A stretch of DNA of 64,000 nucleotides from Treponema saccharophilum DSM 2985 (lineage in GTDB: Bacteria > Spirochaetota > Spirochaetia > Treponematales > Treponemataceae), in NCBI RefSeq assembly GCF_000255555.1, contig NZ_AGRW01000050.1:62001-126000 (forward strand), in the 5' to 3' direction. A program made the position numbers and the translations under genes. The notes beneath the pieces are model-generated. The model was not told the DNA's origin, did no database searches, and saw only the letters and a program-made list of their open reading frames with translations. The first letter of the stretch is position 1; each line of letters starts with the position of its first letter. This document shows positions 9,659 to 16,752 of this stretch, one piece after another.

Positions 9659-9674
9659 TTATACGAGGTGCAAA

Positions 9675-10637
9675 ATGAGACAAACTCTAAAGAATATTCT
9701 TTTCCGCGCTTTTCCTGCTCTCGGGGTTGTTTTTGCCATTCTTGTGCAGACTATCGTCGCCGACAGCCCGCTTCATCCGGGGGCGGCAAAACCATACTAC
9801 AATCTGCTTCTTTGCGTACTGCTCGCTTTCGCGCTCATCCTTTTCGCGCTTTCGTTTTTCAGCGGGAAAATTCGGGAGGGGCTTGAGCAGAAAGGGGCGT
9901 TTTTCTTCGGTTCAGGAATTCTCGTTGCGCTGCTCAACCTTGCCACGGCAAAGCTCGCGCTTCTTCCCGTGATTTTTTTTCCGAGCTACGACAACGTCCT
10001 TGCGGTTTTCTTCGAGCAGACGCCGCTCCTTCTGAAGTGCATTGGCTTCTCGTTCAGGCTTCTGATTCTCGGGGTGCTTTTCGGGACTGTTTCGGGATTC
10101 GTCACGGGTGTCTGCATCGGCTTCTCCAAAAAAGTCTGCTACTGGGTGAACCCGTACATAAAGCTTATCGGACCGATTCCGGCGACGGCGTGGATTCCGC
10201 TTGTCCTGACGACTTTCCCGACGCCGTTCGGTGCGAGCGTGTTCATCATCGCGCTTGCGGTGTGGTTCCCCGTCCAGCTTATGACGAGCTCCGGGATTCA
10301 GAACACGAGCAAAATCTATTTCGAGGTCAGCCGGACGCTCGGAGCGGGAACGTTCTACCAGATTTTCAAGGTTGCGGTTCCTGCCGCCCTCCCGAACATT
10401 TTTCAGGGCGTGTTCAACGGGATATGCGCGGCGTTCATCGCCCTCATGACGGCGGAGATGTTCGGCGCGAAATACGGAATCGGCTGGTACATAAGCTACC
10501 AGAAGGCGATGATGCTCTACTCGGGCGTCTATGCCGGTCTGATTATGATTGCACTTTTCTGCACGGTAATCATAACGGCGCTTTTCAAGGTGAGGAGCCG
10601 CCTTCTCGGATGGCAGAAAGGTCTCATCAAATGGTAA
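9675..10637 (+). CDS. NitT/TauT-type ABC transporter permease
   Basis: 320 residues. Three N-terminal TM helices precede a binding-protein-dependent permease domain. The EAA-type loop reads SRTLGAGTFYQIFKVAVPAALP, near residue 220. It belongs to the SsuC/TauC/NrtB family, which imports sulfonates, taurine, nitrate or related anions. The start has GAGGTG seven bases upstream. It sits directly under operator B and is followed at 32 bp by its binding protein. The likely ATPase lies 4.3 kb away at 14956. A sulfur-containing substrate is inferred from the regulon. Confidence 0.85.
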   Translation: MRQTLKNILFRAFPALGVVFAILVQTIVADSPLHPGAAKPYYNLLLCVLLAFALILFALSFFSGKIREGLEQKGAFFFGSGILVALLNLATAKLALLPVIFFPSYDNVLAVFFEQTPLLLKCIGFSFRLLILGVLFGTVSGFVTGVCIGFSKKVCYWVNPYIKLIGPIPATAWIPLVLTTFPTPFGASVFIIALAVWFPVQLMTSSGIQNTSKIYFEVSRTLGAGTFYQIFKVAVPAALPNIFQGVFNGICAAFIALMTAEMFGAKYGIGWYISYQKAMMLYSGVYAGLIMIALFCTVIITALFKVRSRLLGWQKGLIKW

Positions 10638-10669
10638 CGAAATCAATTCATAAAAAATGGAGGCATATT

Positions 10670-11758
10670 ATGAAAAAATCAATTTCAAAAAGCGTATTGG
10701 CTGCCGCAGCGGCCACGGTTCTGCTCGCATTTCCGTCGTGCAACAAGAAGGAAGCGTCTTCCGCGCAGAAAGTCGTCAGAATCAACTTCCAGACAGGGAA
10801 TCTCTGCGGGGCGCCTGTGCATGTCGCGATGAAGATGGGGCTTTTCGACGAGGAACTCGAAAAAATCGGGCAGAAGGCGGAGTACGTCCAGCAGGTCGAG
10901 GGCGGCGCGACGTTGGGCGAGATGATTGCGTCCGGGAAAGTCGATGCAGGATACGGTCTGTACGCGACGCAGCTCCAGGCGATGGAGAACGGGCTTCCCA
11001 TTTCGTACACTTCGGGAATCCACGTCGGATGCACGAAATACTACGTCAGGAAGGACAGCGACATACAATCCGTGAAGGATTTGCGCGGAAAGAAAATCGG
11101 CGTTCCCGGCCTTGCCGATTCGAGCGTCATGAACCTCAAGAGAAAGCTGATGGATGTCGGAATCGGCGTCACCGCGGACAACAACGAGGTCGAATTCGTC
11201 GCCTACTCGTCGGCAGACCTCGCGATCGCGCTCAACAACGGCGCCGTTGACGTCATCGGCGCGCACGACCCGGTCGCGACGAAGGGCGAGCTTGCATACG
11301 GGTTCCGGAAAATACTCGACACGGGAACGGACGAGAAATTCAGGAACGAGTACTGCTGCCAGCAGTTCGTGACGCACAAGCTCCTCCGAGAGAATCCCGA
11401 GGGCGCCGCTGCCGTGACACGCGCCTTGCAGAAGGCGAGCGCATATGTGGAGGCAGAGCCGCGGGCGACCGCGCAGCTCCAGATAGAGAACGATTTGGTT
11501 GCGGGCGACCTCGATTTCAACGCGTCGCTGCTCGACGAGCTGAATTTCATCCCGAGCCGCTCGCTCGGAAGGCAGACGTTCGACGCTGCCGCGCGGCAGC
11601 TTAAGGAGGCGGGCATCCTCAAGAATTCGACGGACATAGAGAAATTCATCGCGCAGGGATACATCGAGCTTTTCGGAGTTCCCGACGGATATTCATACGA
11701 CAAGGAGACAAAGACGTTCACCGAGATAAACGGAATCCGCACCGGGTTCCCGCTGTAA
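10670..11758 (+). CDS. SsuA/TauA-type substrate-binding lipoprotein
   Basis: 362 residues from ATG 10670 (GGAGG 7 bases upstream). The lipobox LAFPSC puts it on the outer face of the inner membrane. The body has the NMT1/SsuA pattern: INFQTGNLCGAPVHVAMKMG, VEGGATLGEMIASGKVDAGYG and DLRGKKIGVPGLADSSVM. It feeds the permease at 9675. The exact ligand cannot be told. Aliphatic sulfonates or taurine-like compounds would fit the sulfur neighbours, and thiamine-precursor or nitrate ligands are alternatives in this family. Confidence 0.85.
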   Translation: MKKSISKSVLAAAAATVLLAFPSCNKKEASSAQKVVRINFQTGNLCGAPVHVAMKMGLFDEELEKIGQKAEYVQQVEGGATLGEMIASGKVDAGYGLYATQLQAMENGLPISYTSGIHVGCTKYYVRKDSDIQSVKDLRGKKIGVPGLADSSVMNLKRKLMDVGIGVTADNNEVEFVAYSSADLAIALNNGAVDVIGAHDPVATKGELAYGFRKILDTGTDEKFRNEYCCQQFVTHKLLRENPEGAAAVTRALQKASAYVEAEPRATAQLQIENDLVAGDLDFNASLLDELNFIPSRSLGRQTFDAAARQLKEAGILKNSTDIEKFIAQGYIELFGVPDGYSYDKETKTFTEINGIRTGFPL

Positions 11759-11833
11759 GGGACGCCGGCGCCGCATACAAAACCACATGCGCTGTCCGAA
11801 ATCGGGCGGCGCGAAAACAAAAAGGAGATTTAT

Positions 11834-12037
11834 ATGAAAAAACTGAACATCATCTTGTCTGGGCTTGTTTCCGTCCTGGGACTTCTCGTCGCAATCGCGC
11901 CTTTTACATTCGCGAAGGTCTGCGCCATGCCGAAAATGCACTGCCATGCCGTCACGAGGCCGACCGTCTTCGTCTTCGGAATGCTGATTTTCCTGATTTC
12001 GCTTTTCCAGACGGTGCTTTTATGGAAAAAACGCTGA
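11834..12037 (+). CDS. Short DUF4418-like membrane protein
   Basis: 67 residues with two TM helices. Between them is a Cys/His motif, KVCAMPKMHCHAVTRP, like the metal- or thiol-type motif of DUF4418 proteins, but the protein is about half the usual length. AAGGAGA precedes the ATG. The end overlaps the FtsX-type permease by 16 bp. DUF4418 genes are often followed by MacB/LolD-type ABC genes, as here, so it is probably part of that transporter module. The function is unknown. Confidence 0.6.
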   Translation: MKKLNIILSGLVSVLGLLVAIAPFTFAKVCAMPKMHCHAVTRPTVFVFGMLIFLISLFQTVLLWKKR

Positions 12038-13233
12038 TTTTCCGCTCGGATGTCGAAAAGGCGCTGGCAATCGCGAACCTTTCCAAGAAAACGCACCGCA
12101 CGGTCCTTATCGTCGCGATGGTCGCGATTTCTTCCGCGGTAATGTTCGCGTCGCTCGTGCTTTCGGCGAGCCTGAAATCCGGGATTGCGGGGCTGCGCTC
12201 CCGGATTGGCGCCGATTTGCTCGTCGTTCCCGAAGGATACGAGAAGGGCGAGGAGCGGATTCTCCTTTCCGGCGAGCCGAACTATTTTTATATGGAGCGG
12301 AACGTCGTCGATTCCGTGCGCTCCGTTTCCGGCGTCAGCCAGGCGAGCGCGCAGTTCTACCTTACGAGCGTCTCCGAAAGCTGCTGCGATTTTCCTGTCC
12401 AGATTATCGGTTTCGAGCCGGAGAGCGACTTCGTGGTGAAAAGCTGGGCGAAAACCGGCGTGAGCGGAATTTCCGGCGGGGAATTCCTCCTTTCGGGGTT
12501 CAACGTCAGCGACGAGAACGGAACGGTCAGGTTTTTCGGGAGCGAGCACAAGATTGCCGGGCGGCTTTCGAAAAGCGGCTCAGGGATGGACAACGTGATT
12601 TTCTGCGATATGGAAAGCCTCCGCTGGATATTCGACGACGCGAGCCGGAAAGGATTCGGCTTTGTGTCCGACGGCGACACGGAGAACAAGATAAGCTCCG
12701 TCCTCGTTCGACTTTCCGATGACGCCTCCGCCGATGCCGTTGCGCTCAGGATAAAAAAGGCCGTACCCGGCGTGCAGGTGATAATCGGGGAAAAATTCAT
12801 CAGGAACTTTTCGGGGAAGATATCCGCCGTCCTCGTGTTCCTGTACTCGATTTCGGCGCTCGTCCTCCTTGTCGCGTTTTTTTCGCTCGCGCTCATTTTT
12901 TCGGTAACGATTAACGAGCGGCGGCGTGAATTCTCGATTCTGCGGGTGCTCGGCGCGACGAAAAGGCAGCTGCGCTCGGTTCTTTTCCACGAGGCTGCCA
13001 TTCTCGGCGGGGCTGGTTCCGTTCTTGGAATCATAATCGCAGCGCTCGTCGTGATTCCGTTCAGCGGCGTTATCTCGCAAAAAATAGCGCTTCCGTTTTC
13101 GCCCGGCGGATTCGGTACGGTGCTGTGCTTTTCCGCCGCGGTTTTCGTCGCCGTGACTTTATCGTGCGTCGCCTCGGCGGCAAAAAGCGCGGTCAGGATA
13201 TCGAAGGCGGAGCCGTACGGGGACGTCAAATAG
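12022..13233 (+). CDS. MacB/FtsX-family ABC permease
   Basis: 403 residues. One N-terminal TM helix, a large extracytoplasmic domain (about residues 60-270, with PEGYEKGEERILLSGEP and a Cys pair in SESCCDFP), then three TM helices with INERRREFSILRVLGATKRQL, the typical FtsX cytoplasmic loop. Such proteins work mechanically, coupling ATP use by a LolD-type ATPase to periplasmic work or export rather than import. Overlap with the DUF4418-like gene and the ATPase that follows define a three-gene module inside the sulfur locus. Confidence 0.88.
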   Translation: MEKTLIFRSDVEKALAIANLSKKTHRTVLIVAMVAISSAVMFASLVLSASLKSGIAGLRSRIGADLLVVPEGYEKGEERILLSGEPNYFYMERNVVDSVRSVSGVSQASAQFYLTSVSESCCDFPVQIIGFEPESDFVVKSWAKTGVSGISGGEFLLSGFNVSDENGTVRFFGSEHKIAGRLSKSGSGMDNVIFCDMESLRWIFDDASRKGFGFVSDGDTENKISSVLVRLSDDASADAVALRIKKAVPGVQVIIGEKFIRNFSGKISAVLVFLYSISALVLLVAFFSLALIFSVTINERRREFSILRVLGATKRQLRSVLFHEAAILGGAGSVLGIIIAALVVIPFSGVISQKIALPFSPGGFGTVLCFSAAVFVAVTLSCVASAAKSAVRISKAEPYGDVK

Positions 13234-13250
13234 CGTTTTTGGAGGAGACT

Positions 13251-13904
13251 GTGATTGAGCTGAAAAACGTATCTAAATCTTTTTCGACGCCGCAGGGAGT
13301 CCGGAACGTGCTCTCTGATTTTTCCCTCACCGTGGGAGACGGCGTTTTCCTCGGAATAAAGGGCGAGTCCGGTGCCGGAAAAAGCACGCTCGTCTCGATT
13401 ATCGCGGGCCTGCAGAAAGCCGACATCGGGGAGGTTCTCGTAAACGGGAAGGACATTTCATCGATGGGCGACGAGGAAATCAGCCGCTTCCGCAACGAGG
13501 AAATCGGCTTCGTCTCGCAAGAGCAGAGCTTCCTTGAGAACATGACCGTCCTTGAGAACGCCGCCCTGCCCTTTTTTCTCGGGAAGAGGAGAAAGGGCGG
13601 CGGGGACGAAGCTGTCGCGCGGGCGCGGGCGCTTCTGGAGGAATTCGGCATAGGGCATCTTTCGGAAATCAGCCCGGCATCTATTTCCGGCGGCGAGAAC
13701 AGGCGGCTTCTCATCGCGCGCGCGTTGATGAACGACCCGGAAATCATCATCGCCGACGAGCCGACCGATGCCGTGAGCCGGAAGCAGGCTGAGGAAATCA
13801 TCTCCATATTCAGGCAGCTTTCGCGGCGCGGGAAGACGGTCATTCTCGTCACCCACGACGAAGATGCGCTTGGAATGTGCGATGAAGTTTTTTATTTGAG
13901 CTAA
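13251..13904 (+). CDS. LolD/MacB-type ABC ATPase
   Basis: 217 residues from GTG 13251, which has GGAGGAG at 13241-13247. The frame opens earlier but overlaps the permease gene. Motifs: Walker A GESGAGKST, Q-loop VSQEQSF, signature ISGGENRR, Walker B IIIADEPTD and switch VTHDED. It pairs with the FtsX permease upstream. The signature has GEN in place of GQQ, and the D-loop reads AVSRKQ. Its stop lies 3 bp before operator C, which then drives cysK. Confidence 0.88.
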   Translation: MIELKNVSKSFSTPQGVRNVLSDFSLTVGDGVFLGIKGESGAGKSTLVSIIAGLQKADIGEVLVNGKDISSMGDEEISRFRNEEIGFVSQEQSFLENMTVLENAALPFFLGKRRKGGGDEAVARARALLEEFGIGHLSEISPASISGGENRRLLIARALMNDPEIIIADEPTDAVSRKQAEEIISIFRQLSRRGKTVILVTHDEDALGMCDEVFYLS

Positions 13905-13907
13905 AAA

Positions 13908-13924
13908 CCTAGTAAAATTATAGG
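13908..13924 (+). promoter_or_regulatory. Rrf2-type operator before cysK (site C)
   Basis: The dyad CCTAGTAAAATTATAGG has the same CCTA-N9-TAGG form as sites A, B and D. It contains a -10-like TAAAAT at 13913-13918, so a bound repressor would cover the promoter directly. It is 22 bp before the cysK ATG. No good -35 hexamer is visible. Confidence 0.55.
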
Positions 13925-13945
13925 AAAAAAAACGGAGGAAACACT

Positions 13946-14941
13946 ATGTCAAAAAAAATTCACGATTCGCTTGCGGAACTTGTCGGGCACACTCCCCTTG
14001 TGCGGCTTCACGGATACGAGGAGAAGCTCGGCCTCAAGGCGCATATTCTCGCGAAGGTCGAGTATTTCAACCCAATCGGAAGCATAAAGGACAGAATCGT
14101 CCTCAGGATTATCGAGGAGGCGGAGAAGGCGGGGAAAATCAAGCCCGGAAAGACGACGCTCGTCGAATATACGAGCGGGAACACAGGAATCGCGGTCAGC
14201 GCGATAGGCGCAATCAAAGGGTACAAAGTCAGGATATACCTTCAGGACGGCGTGAGCCATGAGCGGCTTCTCGTCATGAAGGCATTCGGCGCGGACGTCA
14301 CGAAAATCAGCGAGGTGCCGGAGCTTCAGGACGCGCTTGCCGCCACGAACAACGATTTTGTCGCCGCGACGAACATCCTCAAGCAGCACATACGTGACAG
14401 GCAGGCTGCGGGCGACGACATTTATTTTGTTGACCAGATGATAAACCCGCTCAACCCCGTCGCGCACCACGACACCACGGGGAAGGAAATCTGGGAGGAT
14501 ACGGAAGGAAATGTCGCGGCAGTCGTCGCCTCCGTGGGAACTGCCGGAACGATACGGGGAATCGCGGACTACATCCACGAGAAGAACGGCGGCAAGACGA
14601 AGATTTTTGCGGTCGAGCCTGCGGAAACGGACACGAAGCTGACGGGAATCCACAACTTCACGGAGGTTCCCGCCGAGCGCATCCCGCCAAGCCTGAAAGA
14701 GGACGGCGGCGTGACGAAAAAGGTGTTCGACGAGGTTTTCGTCGCGGACACGGACGGCGCGTTCGACGCCGCGCGCACTGTCGCGAAGACGGACGGCGTG
14801 CTTGTCGGCAATTCAAGCGGCGCGGCTTTGTGGGGCGCGACGATTATCGCGAAAAGGGAAGAATTCGCGGGGAAGAACATCGTCGTCGTGTTCCCCGACA
14901 CGGGGCTCCGGTATCTCAGCACGACGCTGTTCGGGGAATAG
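13946..14941 (+). CDS. cysK: Cysteine synthase family protein (CysK-like)
   Basis: 331 residues, fold type II PLP enzyme. The PLP lysine is K48 in GSIKDR and the phosphate/acceptor loop TSGNTG is at 76-81. The usual Q-I-G-x-G stretch after VEPAE is replaced by TGIHNFTEVPAERIPP, so it is a divergent member; O-acetylserine sulfhydrylase is the best guess. Known: in Bacillus the CysK protein is also the co-repressor of the Rrf2 regulator CymR. An Rrf2 gene is two genes downstream here, so a similar partnership is possible but only inferred. GGAGG precedes the ATG. Confidence 0.82.
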   Translation: MSKKIHDSLAELVGHTPLVRLHGYEEKLGLKAHILAKVEYFNPIGSIKDRIVLRIIEEAEKAGKIKPGKTTLVEYTSGNTGIAVSAIGAIKGYKVRIYLQDGVSHERLLVMKAFGADVTKISEVPELQDALAATNNDFVAATNILKQHIRDRQAAGDDIYFVDQMINPLNPVAHHDTTGKEIWEDTEGNVAAVVASVGTAGTIRGIADYIHEKNGGKTKIFAVEPAETDTKLTGIHNFTEVPAERIPPSLKEDGGVTKKVFDEVFVADTDGAFDAARTVAKTDGVLVGNSSGAALWGATIIAKREEFAGKNIVVVFPDTGLRYLSTTLFGE

Positions 14942-14955
14942 CGCGGGGAGGAACA

Positions 14956-15720
14956 ATGCTCGGGAACATAAGAATTCAGAACGTGGAGAAAAGCTTCGAC
15001 GACGTGAAAGTCCTCAACGATTTCTCCCTCGACATAAAGCCCGGCTCTTTCGTGAGCCTTATCGGGCCGTCGGGATGCGGAAAATCGACGCTGCTGCGGA
15101 TAATCGGCGGCCTTGAGAAGGCAAGCTCGGGGCAGATTTTTCTTGACGGCGAGAAAATAACGAAAGCCGGAAGCGACCGGGGGTTCGCCTTCCAGGGCTC
15201 GAACCTTTTTCCGTGGCTCAGCGTCAGGGAGAACATTTCGTTCGGGCTGAAGGCGCGGAAAATCTACAAGGACAAGAAGAATGACGTTGCGGACATGATA
15301 AACCTCGTCGGGCTGAGCGGCTTTGAGAATTCGTATCCGCACCAGATTTCCGGGGGAATGCAGCAGCGGGCTTCGCTCGCTCGCGCGCTTGTCGGGCATC
15401 CGAAAGTCCTTCTCCTCGACGAACCGCTCGGCGCACTTGACGCGTTCACGAGGATGAACCTTCAGGACGAGATTCTCCGCATCAAGAACGAGAACGACAT
15501 GACGATGCTCATGGTAACGCACGACGTCGACGAGGCGATTTACATGAGCGACAAGGTCGTCGTGATGAGCGCGAGGCCGAGCCGCGTGGAGGCGATAATC
15601 GACATCGACCTTCCGCGTCCGCGCGTGCGCGTCCAAGATACGTTCACGCTCTACCGCAACAAGATTCTCGATTACCTCGACCTCGGGGGAAAAATTCAGG
15701 AAGCCGAGTACAGCATATAG
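14956..15720 (+). CDS. SsuB/TauB-type ABC ATPase
   Basis: 254 residues from ATG 14956 (GGGGAGGA). Walker A is GPSGCGKST, the Q-loop GFAFQGSNLFPWLSV, the signature ISGGMQQR, Walker B LLLDEPLGALD and the switch VTHDVDEA. The FPWL and DVDEA signatures are typical of the nitrate/sulfonate/taurine group, so it should serve the permease at 9675 and the binding protein at 10670. It lies 14 bp after cysK, so it is expressed from operator C rather than with its own permease. Confidence 0.88.
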   Translation: MLGNIRIQNVEKSFDDVKVLNDFSLDIKPGSFVSLIGPSGCGKSTLLRIIGGLEKASSGQIFLDGEKITKAGSDRGFAFQGSNLFPWLSVRENISFGLKARKIYKDKKNDVADMINLVGLSGFENSYPHQISGGMQQRASLARALVGHPKVLLLDEPLGALDAFTRMNLQDEILRIKNENDMTMLMVTHDVDEAIYMSDKVVVMSARPSRVEAIIDIDLPRPRVRVQDTFTLYRNKILDYLDLGGKIQEAEYSI

Positions 15721-15750
15721 ATGCGGGGCGGCCCGGCTTTCCGCCCTTCC

Positions 15751-15784
15751 CCGGCGACGGAAAAAAATCGTGGCCGCCGGATTT
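15751..15784 (+). terminator. Possible weak terminator
   Basis: CCGGCG (15751-15756) can pair with CGCCGG (15775-15780), followed by ATTTT. A second GC-rich hairpin (GGGCGG/CCGCCC) lies just upstream. The T-run is short. Confidence 0.35.
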
Positions 15785-15851
15785 TCCCGATGAGGAATGT
15801 CCGCGCAGCCGTTTTCCGGGCGGGGCAAAACGAATAGACAAAGGAGGCACG

Positions 15852-16277
15852 ATGTACAAAATTTCGACACGAGGACAATATGCGCTTTTGATAATGGAAG
15901 ATTTAGCAGAAAATTCAGGCGGGGATTTTGTACCGTTGCGCCTTCTCTCCCACAGGAGGAACCTGTCCGTCAAATACCTCGAGCAGATTCTCTCCAAGCT
16001 CGTCAGCGCGAACCTCGTCGAAAGCTCTCGCGGCATAAACGGCGGGTACCGGCTCTCAAAAAAGGCGGACAAATACACCGTCGGCGACATCCTGCGCGTG
16101 ATGGAGGGCGACTTGTCCCCCTGCGCCCCCAACGAGGGAAATACCGTCGAGTCGGCGGGAAGCGAGTCGTTCTGGAAGGATTTTGAATTCGTCGTCAACA
16201 ATTTCGTCGATTCTGTCACGCTTGAGCAGCTCGCGGAAAAAAACCACGAATTCGTGGGCTTCGAATACTGCATCTGA
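15852..16277 (+). CDS. Rrf2-family transcriptional regulator (CymR/IscR group)
   Basis: 141 residues. The N-terminal winged helix starts MYKISTRGQYAL, with the recognition region LSVKYLEQILSKL and the wing GINGGYRL. Only two cysteines are present (C91 and C140). The three-cysteine cluster of IscR is absent, so an iron-sulfur form is unlikely and a CymR-like cysteine sensor is the better model. AAGGAGG precedes the ATG. It follows the SsuB-type ATPase by 131 bp and lies just before promoter/operator D. I infer that it binds the four CCTA-N9-TAGG dyads in this block and represses sulfur uptake and cysteine synthesis when cysteine is plentiful. Confidence 0.85.
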   Translation: MYKISTRGQYALLIMEDLAENSGGDFVPLRLLSHRRNLSVKYLEQILSKLVSANLVESSRGINGGYRLSKKADKYTVGDILRVMEGDLSPCAPNEGNTVESAGSESFWKDFEFVVNNFVDSVTLEQLAEKNHEFVGFEYCI

Positions 16278-16304
16278 GCGCGGCGTGCGGCGCACAATTC
16301 CTTA

Positions 16305-16356
16305 TTGACATGGTAGGTTTTTGTGTATACAATATTCCTATCAATTCAATAGGAAT
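16305..16356 (+). promoter_or_regulatory. Consensus sigma-70 promoter with perfect dyad operator (site D)
   Basis: TTGACA at 16305-16310, exactly 17 bp, then TACAAT at 16328-16333. Right after it lies an 8-bp perfect inverted repeat, ATTCCTAT (16334-16341) and ATAGGAAT (16349-16356), with a 7-bp centre. It contains the CCTA-N9-TAGG core at 16337-16353. The dyad covers the start of transcription. This is the best promoter and the best dyad in the block. Confidence 0.75.
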
Positions 16357-16371
16357 ATAAGGAGGCGCGAA

Positions 16372-16452
16372 ATGGCAATCTACTTCGAGAAATTAGTCCG
16401 CGAGAATTTCCGAAACGGGCGAATGCGCCGCTCCCCCAGCCTCCACGCCTGA
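16372..16452 (+). CDS. 26-residue small ORF under operator D
   Basis: The frame from ATG 16372 encodes 26 residues beginning MAIYFEKLVREN and ending RMRRSPSLHA. It has a near-perfect ribosome site AAGGAGG at 16359-16365 with 6-nt spacing. The last codons and the stop lie inside a terminator hairpin, so the transcript is only about 120 nt. It could be a small basic protein, a leader peptide whose translation governs read-through to the gene at 16753, or the coding part of a small regulatory RNA. It has no cysteine or methionine run, so a classical cysteine attenuator is not obvious. I do not recognise it. Confidence 0.6.
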   Translation: MAIYFEKLVRENFRNGRMRRSPSLHA

Positions 16453-16460
16453 GGCTTTTT
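16438..16460 (+). terminator. Terminator overlapping the small ORF stop
   Basis: AGCCTC (16438-16443) pairs with GAGGCT (16451-16456) around a 7-nt loop, followed by TTTTT. It includes the last five codons of the small ORF, so a ribosome at the stop codon would block hairpin formation. Confidence 0.65.
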
Positions 16461-16752
16461 CCGTCTTAAAAAGTCTCCCGTCTTCCGCATCTGCTGTCGG
16501 TTCCGTTTTTGCAGGCACATTTCTCAGGATGAATCATGCCCATGACGTTTACTGGCGCACGTGCGCGTGTTTTTCGCACTTTTCGGGGACATGCGGCTGG
16601 GGTTTTCCGCTTCAGCGCGCGATTATTTTTTATTTAAGGAAGGTTCTGCCCGGATTTTCGGCGTCATTCGGAACGCGACTTCAAAATCCATGAGCGCCGA
16701 TGCGCAAGAAACCAACCGTTTTTCGGAGCAGAGCAGAAAAAAGAGGTCACAT
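16461..16752 (+). other. Intergenic region before the trans-sulfuration gene
   Basis: About 290 bp without a convincing gene. It holds a perfect palindrome GCGCACGTGCGC at about 16555 and a T/A-rich stretch near 16625-16640 before the gene. No second CCTA-N9-TAGG dyad was found here, so the gene at 16753 would depend on read-through from promoter D or on an unrecognised promoter. Confidence 0.4.

Noticed and set aside
10037-10669. Long N-terminal extension of the binding lipoprotein
   Set aside because: It lies in another frame over the permease gene; the signal peptide and ribosome site mark ATG 10670.
15852-16277. IscR-type iron-sulfur regulator
   Set aside because: Only two cysteines, one of them penultimate; the three-cysteine cluster is missing.
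16453-16752. SAM or T-box riboswitch before the trans-sulfuration gene
   Set aside because: No conserved core motif or terminator/antiterminator pair was found beyond the small ORF terminator.
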